Source: Atrina japonica (taxonomy: Eukaryota; Mollusca; Bivalvia; Pterioida; Pinnidae). From it: 64,000 nt of DNA. Below are positions 1-12,019 of the stretch, one piece after another. The notes under the pieces were generated by a model. The model did not search any database. It was not told the origin of the DNA and was given only the letters and a program-made list of their open reading frames with translations. How positions within the stretch are numbered: the stretch's first letter is position 1; the number at the start of each line of letters is the position of its first letter. The DNA lies in NCBI GenBank assembly GCA_030159075.1, contig BROG01000638.1, positions 1-64,000 on the forward strand. Direction: 5' to 3'. A program made the translations under genes and the position numbers.

Positions 1-320
1 GCATGTAAATTAATGCTTAATTTTCGCGAATAATAGTAGTAAATACCTTGTGTCTTAGCCGTTACCTGAAGTTGACATATAAGTTTTACTTTTAACCATC
101 CAATGATTTTACATCATTTGTGTCTTAATTCGGAGTTAATTAAAGACTAAACAATTAAACGAATTACATTTCACCGGATATGCCGATGCGCTGTATATAT
201 TTGTTTACAGATTCGTATATTCAATGAAATGTATCATCTCTCATTTTCATGAATTTGTATGAATTTAAAATAATAAAATGCATATACATATACATGTATG
301 TGATATTAATTTTAGCGGCA
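1..320. other. AT-rich intergenic sequence
   Basis: No open reading frame, RNA gene or repeat could be recognised here. The sequence is plain AT-rich DNA leading into the foldback-like array that follows. Confidence 0.6.
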
Positions 321-640
321 TAATTCCGGAAGGCTAAAAGTGTGGCGTTCGACTGGTTTTCTCGTTTATTTTACAAGGCGAAAAGGCGCCGTTTGGTGGG
401 TTTTCGCGTTTTAAAGAAGGCGAAAAGGCTAAGTTTGGCGAGTTTTCGCGTTTATTTTACAAAGCGAAAAGGCGCCGTTTGGTGGGTTTTCGCGTTTTAA
501 ACAACGCAAGACTTTTAAAAGTCTAATACTGCGCCTTTTCGTGTTAATTTTCTCGCCTTTTCGCGTAGATAATTTAAGGCGACAACCCACCTAACGGCTG
601 GTTTTCGCGTCAGAAACAACGCGAAAAGGCAAAATTGCAC
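321..640. repeat. Foldback-like subrepeat array (family FB-A)
   Basis: The stretch is made of variants of a short unit containing GGCGAAAAGGCGCC and GGTGGGTTTTCGCG. The left half has these in one orientation. After a 16-bp palindrome (AGACTTTTAAAAGTCT, about 509-524) the right half carries reverse complements such as GCGCCTTTTCG and GCGAAAAGGC. This is the layout of a foldback-type element, whose inverted arms are built from internal subrepeats. There is no coding potential. The outer boundaries are approximate and no target site duplication was identified. It is compositionally distinct from its neighbours because it is CpG-rich. Confidence 0.55.
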
Positions 641-2149
641 AAATCAGCCACCATATACAATGTATGTATCAATTACGTTTCGTCTGTGAAAGTGTGCGAT
701 AAAAAAAAAACCAAAAAAACAAAATAACAACGGAACCTTGATAGTAATAAAAACGAAAGTAGAACTGATAGTGATGTTGCCAATATAAATAATACATAGG
801 TAAACCTATGGAGAGGGCGAAGGCATTCATCAACAGTTTACATGTTCAGTTAATCCCTTTGGACATTCCGTCGTGTTGCCCCCTGCCGGGGGCAACACGA
901 AAGAATCACCAAAGAGATTAATATTCAGTGACAGTGAATGTCCCGATCATTCACTCATTGTTTTATTACTTTTAAATAAAATATTGAGTGGCTGACTGTT
1001 TCCTTCGTGCTAAAACTTAAATAGAATCTATGTGGTATTAGTCATGAATTAAATGCACAAACATGTTTTTATGCAATATATTTTTCTCTATCCCAGCGTA
1101 TCCATCATTTCGCGCAGTTCACACTACCAGAATAATGGAGGCGCTTCGTGATCGGGTTCGATGTACAACCCTAGTCGTTATGGGAAAGTCTCGGTCTACA
1201 AAACGTTTCTTAGTGTCGTAGTTTATTACTTCGTTTGCAATGCGCTTTTAAGTAATGACTTCGCATTTCCGACATTTTGTTTATGTCACGCGTAAATTCC
1301 CGATGTGAGCAGAATTTTTACCATTAGTAGTACGAGTCCCCGGATGTAGTAGGAATAAAAAATGTGAGCTTCTCTACATATATGAGAGCTTCGCCCTCTA
1401 TAATTGCAAGATACACATGTACTATATTCAGTTACAAAATGTACTCTGACAAAAAAGTAGAGGATTTCTAAAAGCTTAAAATTACAAAGTGAAAGTTTTG
1501 TAGAAATAAATATTAGACCCTAATTTAAATAAACCGCGTCGTAAGGTATAATATCAAAAACTCGTGTGTACCATATTACAAAAGCACAAGTTACAATTAC
1601 AGATATTATCACAACGATTTTCGTGTGAGAAGTGTATTATGTGGCAAAATTAATGTAACATGACGGCGGGTGGAATCTTGTGAACCCTTTCTTGACCTGG
1701 ATGGATGTAAATTCCAGGTAAAAAGTGAAAATTACACTGGCAAGAGTTATCGTTCTTATTTGGTGATAAAATGCCCGCGAAACATGTCATAACCGAAGAG
1801 TGAGTAGAATTGACTAAATGATTATCAGAATGTTACTTCGGCCAGCAAAGTTATGTGAATCAGACAATACATAGCAGATCAATAATAGCAGCGACCCATG
1901 AAGAGTCCATCATGTAAATTGTAGGTTGGGGTTTGATTATTCTGGCCAGTAATGTGATCCCTGACAATACAGGTCTGGCATTAATGTTCTTCATACTGCA
2001 CGGAAATTTTCCATGAACAGTTGGTTTTATATCCCAATGTTTTTTTTTCAAAAATGAAAAACAATCCTTATATTTAAATATAAGATCTTACCATTTTTCT
2101 GTGAAACTGTAGTCCACTGGATACTAAAGTCATTCTAGAATAATCGGCT
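641..2149. other. Noncoding sequence, one hairpin
   Basis: Nothing coding is supported. The only structured item is the hairpin at 850-921. The remaining sequence has short random frames and no recognised family. Confidence 0.5.
850..921. repeat. Long hairpin, 34-nt arms with a 4-nt loop
   Basis: The central 30 bases (871-900) form a perfect inverted repeat with arms TCGTGTTGCCCCC and a 4-nt loop. Pairing continues outward to TTAATC / GATTAA, giving 34-nt arms with five mismatches by eye. The core is GC-rich within an AT-rich background. It resembles a tiny MITE or palindromic insertion. No flanking duplication was seen, so the origin is unproven. Confidence 0.7.
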
Positions 2150-2205
2150 TTGTGTGTGTGTGTGTGGGGGGGGGGGGGGGGTGGGGGGGGGGGGGGGTGG
2201 GGGGG
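2150..2205 (+). repeat. GT microsatellite running into a G tract
   Basis: A short TG repeat passes into about 40 bases that are almost all G, broken only by single T residues. The plus strand could form G-quadruplexes. Such tracts are error-prone in sequencing, so the exact length is uncertain. Confidence 0.9.
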
Positions 2206-3552
2206 TCACATGACGTAACAGTTGAACAGCTGTATGAATCGAGAAGTACTTCCTTTTCAGCCTGGAAATACTAAATGGAATTAAGATTCATTTTCATTTT
2301 TATGTCTTTGTGAAAGAAACCTGTGATGTGGAAAATTTTGAAAACTTATTCTCTGATTTGGGGTTCGTAGTTGTTATTATTCGACCGGTGGGGAGGAGAA
2401 TTAAATGTGCAATTAATAGCAAGGTCGAGCAACATGCTTTATTACAACGAAAATTCCGTTTGAATTCTGATATTTTGTTAGTGGATTAACATACCATAGA
2501 CAATTTTAGTGGGACTTAAGAGGAGGGAGCAGCTAATATTCGTTCATGACAACTGAGAGTAGCCATTTCATTTGACATTTTTACCAATCAGCTGGGATAT
2601 GCCGATGACTGTTTTATAGCTTACGTAAGTATTTCAGCGTATAGCCTACTAACAAATCTTCAAATCAATTGAAACAAGACAAATGCAGATTATGCTGTGA
2701 AATAAACTATTTTTATTAGTCTGTTTAAATTTGAATTATCGACATCTTCTTTATGGAAAACCCGTGTAGGCCTGTAATAGATCCATATGTTATTTAGGTC
2801 AATTCAGTATTTATCAGCTGATCATTTATTTTATAACAACAATACGATAATTATATAGAGTATCCCGTCAATAACTCCTTTACTGATTACTGAGAAACCT
2901 ATGGGCACTAGACCTACTTGTGCTCGGCATTGATATTGCAGGTTGTGAGAAACGAAATGGGCGTCAGAATTAGCAAGAATTGGAGATGAAATCAGAGATG
3001 GGGCTGATTTCTCACGATGTGAGTGACAAATGGTTTCTGACAGAAATATGTGGTGTACGCAAAGTGACCTGTTTATCAGAGATGCTTGACAAAGATGCAG
3101 TAGGCTTAACTCTCTTTATTCTGTTCAGCTGATATTTCGATGGCCTGTGTTTCTGATCATAACATGACCTAACTCTATCGCGATATTGGTCTGTACATTG
3201 TGCTAATGACGTAGTCTTGTGCTTCCGATTTCGTTAATGTGATTTTGTTGGTTTTTTGGTGATGTATGGTAATTAAAATTAAATAAGTAAATAAGAAATA
3301 AATATGTGATATTCTATTCTTTATTGATTTGTTCATATGTTGAAATTTCAGAGAAGACTTGTCAGACAAACAGATAGGGTTTGAAATATTCACGTATTCA
3401 TAAGCCAAAATACACACAAATACACTTAAGTCACGTGACGACCAACTTGTTCGCATTGAAATAATAATAAAATCCTTCTGTATATCTGCAATGAAGGAAC
3501 TTACAATCGTTATGTAAATATATGTATTTACATTTCATGATGATTTAGACGT
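2206..3552. other. Noncoding AT-rich sequence
   Basis: Both strands show only short frames with no recognisable protein motif. No RNA gene or structured repeat was seen. Confidence 0.5.
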
Positions 3553-3815
3553 ATCTGCTAGTAGTAATAGTAGTAGTAATGGTAGCAGTAGTAGTAGTAG
3601 CAGTAGTAGTAGTAGAAGAAGTAGTAGTTGTAGTTGTAGTAGTTACAGTCGTGACAGTAGTAGTAGTAGAAGTAGTAGTAGTAGTAGTATCTGAATGACA
3701 TCAATACTTATAGTAGTAAAGGTAATAATAGTAGTTGTAGTATTAGTGGTATTTGTGGCTGAATGACATTTATAGTTGTAGTAGTAGAAGTAAGAAGTTG
3801 TAGTAGAAGTATTTG
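3553..3815 (+). repeat. Degenerate TAG/AGT trinucleotide repeat
   Basis: Interrupted runs of AGT/TAG alternate with short unique pieces; the phrase CTGAATGACAT occurs twice. This is typical of a decaying microsatellite next to a minisatellite. Confidence 0.85.
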
Positions 3816-3889
3816 TGTTAGTTACGCAGTAACATCATTACAGAAAGACGATTTAGAAGTAACCTTGGCAGTTAAATTAGTTGCAGCCA

Positions 3890-4735
3890 ATCTTCGTTGT
3901 ATTGGTTACTTTTGTGGTTGATAATTTGTAATGGCTTAGTTTTGTGTTTGTTAGTTTGTAATGGCTTAGTTTTGTGTTTGTTAGTTTGTAATGGCTTAGT
4001 TTTGTGTTTGTTAGTTTGTAATGGCTTAGTTTTGTGTTTGTTAGTTTGTAATGGCTTAGTTTTGTGTTTGTTAGTTTGTAATGGCTTAGTTTTGTGGTTG
4101 ATAGTTTGTAATGGCTTAGTTTTGTGTTTGTTAGTTTTAACTGACTTGCTTTTGTAGTTGTTAGTTTGTAATAGCTTAGAATTGTGGTTGTCAGACTAAG
4201 TTTGTAAAGTCGTAGTTTTGTGGTTGATTGTTTGTAATGACTTACTTCTGTGGTTGTTAGTTTTTACTGGCTTGCTTTTGTGGTTGTTAGTTTGTAATAG
4301 CTTAGTTTTGCGGTTGTTAGACTAAGTTTGTAATGGCTTAGATTTGTGGTTGTTAGTTTGTAATGACTTAGTTTTATCGTTGTTAGTTTGTAATGGCTTA
4401 CTTTTGTGACTGTTAGTTTGTAAAGGCTTACTTTTGTGGTTGTTAGTTTGTAATGGTTTACTTTTGTGGTCGTTAGTTTGTAATGGCTTAGTTTTGTCGT
4501 TGTTAGTTTGTAATGGCATAGTTTTGTGGTTGTTAGTTTGTAATGGCTTACTGCGTATTGACTTACTTCTGTGGTTGTTAGTTTGTATTGACTTACTTTT
4601 GTGGTTGTTAGCTGTGGTTGTAAGTTTGTATTGACTTACTTTTGTCGTTGTTAGATGTGGTTGTTAATTTGTATTAACTTACTTTAGTTATTGTTAGTTT
4701 GTATTGACTTACTTCTGTTGTTGTTATTTTATATT
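3890..4735 (+). repeat. 30-bp minisatellite, perfect copies then degenerate
   Basis: The unit contains GTTTGTAATGGCTTAGTTTT followed by a GTGTTTGTTA-type segment, 30 bp in total. From about 3927 to 4110 the copies are nearly identical. Farther right they diverge and change spacing. Because 30 is a multiple of three, the array stays open as a 10-residue repeat on both strands: hydrophobic CNGLVLCLLV on plus, basic/polar KPLQTNNHKS on minus. No promoter, splice or start context argues for expression, so it is treated as satellite DNA. Confidence 0.9.
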
Positions 4736-6159
4736 GGCTTATTTCTCTCTTCCCGTTGATGATATATAAGCTTGACATCGTGATTTACACATTGTCTTAA
4801 TAATGTGCATCTATTGGGCCATCTATATCGCGTATCATTAAAAAGATAAATCCCGTTGTTGGTTTACTCATGAATTGACTTAAAAGGTATATTCATTTTT
4901 ACACCAAGGCCCATTAACCAGATGGTTTTATGTGCGTAATGATTGCGTGTGAAACAAGAGTTATACTTCTAATATTGTTAATGACAAAACAATAAACGTT
5001 TATAATGTAAAACTGCAAATCATTTATTGCTTTCAAATTCAACGTTGATTTCATACCAACACGGTTTTATTTTGCAAAAGTCGAAAATATAAAATATATT
5101 TTGTTTTGCTTTATTTCAAACACATTTCTAAACTTGTTACATTTTTCATTCACTATGTAGGTTATTTAGCAAATGTCGGTCTTTCAAAGGATTTGTCATG
5201 ACCTCAGCTGTAAATGCCACAGATTATATATATATATATATATTTATATAGTTCGATACTCTAAGAGTGCTCAATCTGTAGCATATTATAGGTTTTTGAA
5301 AAAAAAAACATACCCACGAAAAAAAAACCTTGGTAAAAACATGAGTTATAAGTGGCTTATGTTTTTTTTTCACAAATTTCTGTTTAAAAATGATTTTTCC
5401 CCAAGACACCAAATTTGATTAAAGAATGGTTGTTTAATGATATAGTATTATTCATATATCTGCCATACAACCATCACTTTCATTGCAAACAAAGACCATA
5501 AATGAAGGACCAATTAATTCTCCAATTCTCAGCGGTTTTTGTTAATTTTCTATTGCTTTTATCCCAAAACTCCTAAATGCCCCAATGGTCAGAGTGCTAA
5601 TATGGCTCATTTTATATATTTTTATATAAACTTTCAGAAAAACATAACCTTCAAAATTCCTCCATGAAGGACAGGGGCTATTAGTAGCTCAACGACTAAC
5701 TAGATTGCAATATGTTCGTATTGGCTACTAATATCAGGGCTTCGAATGACAAGGTAAAGATGAAAGTTACTCGGTGGCTGTGCTTTACCGGCCCATACAC
5801 ATTCTCTAAACAGTTTTCTCATAACAGAGATGAAAACAACAAATAAACCAACATTTGTTAAATTTTAAAAGTCCAATGTGGGCAATCAATAAAACTGAAG
5901 AAATTTATTTGAAATTAAAAATTAAAGAAAAAAGACGTGCATATATTTTCTGTCTATTATTATCCTTCCAGGACAGGACGCTGCGTTTTCTAAGCTTGAC
6001 AAAAAATTTTAAAAATCCCAAAGATATTAATTAAATTCCTCAACATTCTACAAGTATTAGAAGAGAAAATTTAGTGAAATTCAGAAACAAAGTCACAATG
6101 CTTCATTAAAGTAACCGTTCCATTCACAAAAAGATAAATAAATAAGTCCATTTCGATGA
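4736..6159. other. Noncoding AT-rich sequence
   Basis: A short TA repeat lies near 5225-5245. Nothing else could be assigned. Confidence 0.5.
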
Positions 6160-8290
6160 AAAGGTCATACTCTGTGGTGAAAAGGTACATATAAAAACGG
6201 TCTTAACAAGAAGAACAATTGCGAATCCCAAACAGGATAGGATCAGGTGTCTGGAGGGAGTCAGCTCCTTTTGGCATGCCCCATCCGTCGCAAATTTTCA
6301 ATGGAAACATTTCTAGTTCAATGAATCGCTGATAAAACGGCTACTTATGTTTTCAAGACTCTGTTTTACAATGTTCTTTTTGTATTTATATGATCTATCT
6401 TTTCGTGTATCATTTTCCTGCATCTCTATATGTATGTTTCATCATCCGGATATTAAAGACTTCAGGGTTTTTGAGGAATATGTAAATGATCGACATTTTT
6501 GTCCACGTTTAAATCATATTTATGGAGTAGATTTACTAAGATATTATATCAAAGGGAGATTTCCATTTTCTTAATGCCACTAACTGCTGTGCTTGTTTCA
6601 TTTATAAACTGACAGGTGTTATTGATTACAAGATGTGTTGTTGAAATTTATTAGATACATCACATTTCATAACCTTGGATATCAGTATTCAGATTATTTT
6701 TATTTTGATGACTAGTTGCTTAACAAAAGTACTTTGTAAACTCCGTCCAAAGTAAGATCCCTCCAAACTTCCAATACAAAAATTCACCATGTATTTTCTA
6801 TATCTATACGCGTTCAGTTGCCTCCAAATCTTCCATTACAAAGTCAGTCTACAGCAACTAAATTTACCCAGCTTTTCCCAGAGCCTTCCACCTTGTACCT
6901 GTTCTATATCTGAGCTCATGTACGCTCCATGTGGCCATATTGTGACAGATGATCTCAACAATGTGTGTAGCAGAAAACCGAGAGATTTTTTACGCAAAGA
7001 CCCAAAATATAGGGAACCAGTCTCGTTTATAATTGACGCATGTGAAGAGTACGTCAAACGTTGGGCTATGAATAATGTCCAACTTGATACTATTCAGAGT
7101 GGATTAAGTCGATCAACCATGTTCTTCAACGAGTAATTCGACTACTTAAACATTTTGTCAACACTAAACACAATTCAATGTTTTGTGACCCCGATGTTGT
7201 CAGAGAACTGTACCATCTCCACGAAAATTTTACCATCTTACCATCGTTACTGCTGACAAGGCATCTAACAACTTCACATTTGTCTGCAGGCGATGCTACT
7301 TAAGCATTCTCAAAGAGAATCCTGGACTCAACACACTTCATGGAAACCCTACATATACCCTCACCGATTTCTCTGCTTCTGAAATATTAGATAATCATAT
7401 ATCCGTTCTCACTTCGTTTGGAGTGACGCGGAGCTTGAATTTGCCATAAATTTTCGTTGTTTTTGCGGGAAAAGTTTTCCAACAGATTGTAGACATTCCG
7501 ATGGGTACTAATTGTGCACCTTTCTTGGCTGAAGTCTTTTTGTATTCAGTGGATTTTTTTAAGTATCTGCTCTCAAAAGGAAATAAACAGTTAGCATTCC
7601 GGTTCAATTTTCCTTACAGGTATATCGACGACTTCTATAAATAGTTCAGAATTGGCTCGACCAGATGTATCCTGTTGAGCTTGAAATCAATGAGACGACA
7701 GGGAGCAACACATCTGCTTCTCAACTGGATTTACTCCCGTTGATTGGAAAGATCGGCCAACTTCACACCTGTCTTGATGACAAACGCGACGATTTCAATT
7801 TCCATATCACAAACTTCCCGTTTCTATGTGGTAATATTCCATCTTTTCCTGCCTATGGCGTTTTCATTTCACAGCTTATACGTGATGTCAGGGCATGCTC
7901 TTCTTATGAATGTTTTATTCGGAGAGCGGAACTACTTGCCACTAAAGTAATAACACAAGGTTACGTTGTTGATAGTTTGAAATCGTCGTTAAAGAAGTTT
8001 TATGGTCGATACGGGGATCTTGTTAAACATTATGAAGTCCTCCTCTCAGGAATGTTAGATAGTATTCTGGAGCACGACCACAAACAATGACTTCCTTTGG
8101 CCAGTCATATATTAAAGTAAATGATGACAAATACTCTGAACTTTACCTTTACAATGGATTCGAGAGGTTTCCTGTAACATTTACGACGAGTGTGTCATGC
8201 TGGCAGTGTGTGCTGGCTCCCTCCGGAAACCTGGTCCTATCCCGTTTGGGATTCGCAATAGTTTTTCAGGTTGAGACAATCAATTGAACA
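6160..8290 (+). mobile_element. Penelope-like RT element, family A copy 1, degenerate
   Basis: Broken copy of a reverse transcriptase element. At 6789-7136 (+) the N-terminal domain is readable, with a CTCS...YAPCGHIVT region, a DFLRKDPKYREP motif and a helix with EEYVKRWA. From 7140 to 7430 the frame decays. Near 7430 about 500 bp of RT palm, present in the 52-kb copy, is missing. At 7665-8090 (+) the C-terminal RT and thumb region is open for 141 codons, with LHTCLDDKRDDFNFHITNFP and YGVFISQLIRDVRACSSYE. The 3' terminus (about 8160-8285) also occurs inverted at about 6205-6330, so the copy has inverted ends. Assignment to Penelope-like elements rests on the LP/WIPKxHK-type fingers, YIDD box and RACSxYE thumb seen across copies here. 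No GIY-YIG endonuclease is recognisable. The copy is not functional. Confidence 0.7.
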
Positions 8291-9595
8291 CAATGTTAAA
8301 TCTCATTCAGTAAAAATATACATAACAATGAAAAATTACCTCATTTTCACTCTAATGTTTTAAATTGAAATGGTTGCCATGGCAACAAAAATATAAAACT
8401 GACCCCTTTACACGTCCAACTTTTCTATCAAAAAGTAATGTTGCAAAGTCATTGTCTTTAATATAAGGTAATAAAATTCATATGTCACCGACTTCGTTTC
8501 TTTGAAAATGTGCTATAAATAGTCACTCTTTAAATAAAAAGTAATTACATTTTGCAATATTTTAAGAAAAATAAAAAATTTGAAATATTGTCCTTTCGAA
8601 AAGCATAGCAAATCTGCATTATTAAATGTCTGAATAATACTGCACTTACATTTCCGCATATGTTAGTTTGATTGTTAATATGAATGTACCTAGATTAATA
8701 TTGTTAAACAACATTTTCCTACCCCAGGGCTACCCATTTCCGGCTTCACGGCGTTCAAAACTGTAACTTAAAGGGATGGTTCACCCTTTTGACAATCTGT
8801 ACTTAAAATAAAAGAAATCTTTTATGTTTTCGTGAATATTAAAAAATAATACAGTTTTATAAGAAAAAACTGAGATACAGCCATTTTATTACGGTGAAAA
8901 ACTGGTATATATGAAGCGTTCATACATTCAAATGAAAGTGAAGAAACCTACACTCTCTGTTGTTTGTGAGGTAACACCGTTCCGTTCATATACACCACGT
9001 ATGTACTTGCTTACAGATTTCGAGTCGCTTTTCTTCCTCGAATCATGATCTAAAATTTATATTTCCACAATTCCATCAGCATCATTACAGTGAATGAATG
9101 CCCCTGGATTGTCTCGCTATAAATAAAAATTATGATTTCCCGACATCCAGGGGATACATACGAAATATGAGATTCGATGTTTACAGTCCAAGGCAGGGGG
9201 AGGGGCACAGGACATGACTGGTATTTCAATATGCGATGATAAAAATACCCCACACTTTTCCTTTCAAATGAATAATGATTTCAACAAATTCTTCTCTGCT
9301 AAATTCCATTTTTCTTGTTGTAAATGCTAAAAAATGTCAATAAATGGAACATTATTACTTTTGAACTGGTACTGTAGATATGGAATATAAACGGGGATGA
9401 TTTCGTCCGCTATTCATAGCACCATATTGACGCTATACAAAATCATCAAAATATTACTCCGCACGGACTTGAACTGTCAGACTAAAACATGCAATTGATT
9501 TAGTGGTCAAAAGAAAGTGAAAATTTTCAATGTAACCAAAATCAACACCGGAAATATAGAACATCAAAGCGGACGAGTGCACAAAGTGACAGTTT
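8291..9595. other. Noncoding AT-rich sequence
   Basis: No gene, RNA or defined repeat was recognised. Confidence 0.5.
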
Positions 9596-9599
9596 CCTA

Positions 9600-9860
9600 T
9601 CGCCGTGATCTTTGAAAGTGTATTGCTCATTTAAAGGAACCGGTGTCAATATGCTTGTTGAAGGTAATGTTAAGAAGAAAAAAATTATAAAGTTTTTGAT
9701 GAATATATATGACCTGGTCTGGCGAAGGATTTTAGAAAACCGCCCCTGGATCTCAAAGGTTGACAACTGTTCTGTGGATCCATGTGTCGGGAAAGTCTCA
9801 GACCTCTCACGGTCGGCCAAACCCAGACTCTTCCGGACCTCGATATTATAAAACAAATAT
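9600..9860 (+). repeat. Dispersed repeat, related to 63520-63690
   Basis: Two pieces correspond to the segment near the right edge of the window: GTGATCTTTGAA followed by a TAAAGG-type phrase, and farther along TGGCGAAGGATTTTAGA versus GTGGCGAAGGTTTTTAGA. Both strands are open by chance here (79 codons on plus, 117 on minus), but neither frame shows a known domain. It is most likely a decayed interspersed element. Confidence 0.45.
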
Positions 9861-10021
9861 GAAGAGTAGTTTATTGAAATCAAGCTACTCTGCAATTATT
9901 GGGACTATATCGCATATATCAAAGTTTTGGTCGTAGTTCTACAGGAAATCTCCAATGTCATTACTTCTAAATATATTCAGACATAAATTATATAAATTAT
10001 AGTTGTACAACATTGCAGGAT

Positions 10022-10110
10022 GCGACTAGCCTAGAACAATTTGGTCAACTCGACAGAGAGGAGAATATAGATCCTCATCCCCAGTCATCAGAAAATGCCG
10101 TCTTTATTGC
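10022..10110 (+). repeat. Short duplicated segment, first copy (second near 11196-11270)
   Basis: The phrase TTTGGTCAACTC, then ACAGA.AGGA.AATATAGAT and CCCAGTCATC, recurs about 1.2 kb downstream with scattered mismatches. The two copies flank the 32-bp array, suggesting that one decayed dispersed repeat, or a local duplication, surrounds it. Confidence 0.5.
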
Positions 10111-10589
10111 AGATGTTTGATCATATATTATTTATATATATATAGGTCTCCTACTGGGTCATTATCGCACATGACAAATTTTAAAACTTGCCAGGAAAGG
10201 AAAATCTTTAATGTGCATTGTTAAAGGCATAGTTCCTGATTCGGGTTTGAATGCCTCAGGTGAATCAGCTGTGACAATGGATGCTCTTGGGGAATTTCAT
10301 ATCACTATGCCTGCAGGGAAAAATTAGTCCTGGTTACACTTCAGGTGGCAGAATGGCTGGAGGTATCTCAGTGCATGACTTCTGGTGTTGTTTAGAGTTG
10401 GTTGTAGATGACTGGATAGTATGTCAGTTAGTTTATTTACCGCTCTGTACATCATTATATATATCTGTGTTTTTCAGTTTCCTAACTGATTACATAAATA
10501 TTTAATTTGTAACACGTATAATATAGCCAAGCGACAAAATTTGATTTGTTAATGTGCGGCAAAACTGAACTACTTTTATTCACTTTTTA

Positions 10590-10955
10590 TGTAGACTTGT
10601 ATGATTCATCTGAAGGTTGGCGATGATGTCACTTCATTCATCTGAAGGTTGGCGATGATGTCACTTCATTCATCTGAAGGTTGGTGATGATGTCACTTTA
10701 TTCATCTGAATGTTGGCGATGATGTCACTTCATTCATCTGAAGGTTGGTGATGATGTCCCTTCATTCATCTGAAGGTTGGCGATGACGTCACTTCATTCA
10801 TCTGAAGGTTGGTGATGATGTCACTTCATTCATCTGATGGTTGGTGATGATGTCACTTTATTCATCTGAATGTTGGCGATGATGTCCCTTCATTCATTTG
10901 AAGGTTGGCGATGACGTCACTTCATGCATCTGAAGGTTGGCGATGATGTCACTTG
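10590..10955 (+). repeat. 32-bp tandem array with CRE-like cores
   Basis: About eleven copies of a 32-bp unit, TTCATCTGAAGGTTGG followed by (C/T)GATGATGTCACTTCA. Copy-to-copy changes are single bases. In two copies the core reads TGACGTCA, a perfect palindromic CRE, whereas most copies carry TGATGTCA. There is no coding frame and no nearby gene start, so a regulatory role is only a possibility. Confidence 0.9.
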
Positions 10956-11195
10956 GTGTTTGTCATGCCACTAGAACTTGAATGGGAACAACACAATGAA
11001 GCATTTTGTAGATCATTTTAAAAATTGTTGTATTGATGTTGTCAATTTCGCTAAATTCTACATCTGATAAAGTATTCTTAGATGTTAATAATAATTTAAA
11101 ATGTAGGCTAAATGTATGTATTAAAATATTAGCAATGTTTATGTTTTCTTTTATGTTTTGTGCAAATATTTCTGCGCAAATATTTGACTTATTTG

Positions 11196-11270
11196 AAATA
11201 CTTTGGTCAACTCAACAGAAAGGAAAATATAGATTCTCAAACCCAGTCATCGGCAAATGGTGTTTAAATT
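11196..11270 (+). repeat. Short duplicated segment, second copy
   Basis: Partner of the segment at 10022-10110. It reads ACTTTGGTCAACTCAACAGA followed by similar sequence as far as CCCAGTCATC. The overlapping 122-codon frame (11033-11401) has no recognisable domain and was not called. Confidence 0.5.
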
Positions 11271-12019
11271 GTATAATGTTACATCGTATGATAAAAAGAT
11301 ATGTCACAAGTTTCCTTTCAATTACATTTATCATTCTCGATATGAATTTTACAATTTGCTCGCTAGAGGCTCGTAAAATGGAAAATAATGCAGATGAATG
11401 AAGTCTATATACAAAGTGAATAAACGCTGTTCAGTTTGCCGCAGGATATACACTTTGAGTTATCAGTTAAGCGAAAAGAGTAAATAATTCGACAGTCGGG
11501 GAAAGTGTACTTTTGCTTTTACCTTTATCTTTGTTTTCTCTAAGCTTTAATGAAACAACACTGTTTTTGTTTCAATTCAATTACATTTTAAATGGATATT
11601 TCGATTCAAGATATTCGATTCAGGATATTTTGAATATATGATAGTCTGTAAACATTAATTTGAAAGTATAGATATGCATGTATTCGCTCTCATTTTATGT
11701 TGTTTTCGCGGCTGAATTTATCTATATAAGTAAGATTCGATCAGGAAAACAAAAACAATGCTTAATTGTGGGTTTATGTTAACACAAACAATAGAGTGTG
11801 GTTAAGAAAAACAAACAAAATTGAGTGGTTAACACAGTCAAAAGTTAAAAAGCAGCTCCTTCTTGTGTCAGGTAGATCCATCCTTTGTAAGCTCACCGTT
11901 CTTTTGTTAATATAAACCTAGAAAACATATAAGATGGTCTCTTTCCAGTTATACTTTTACCCGGTTATCGCTCCACCAATAGTTCATAATATAAACTCTC
12001 AGATATCAAAATATGAATA
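11271..12019. other. Noncoding AT-rich sequence
   Basis: No feature could be assigned. Confidence 0.5.
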
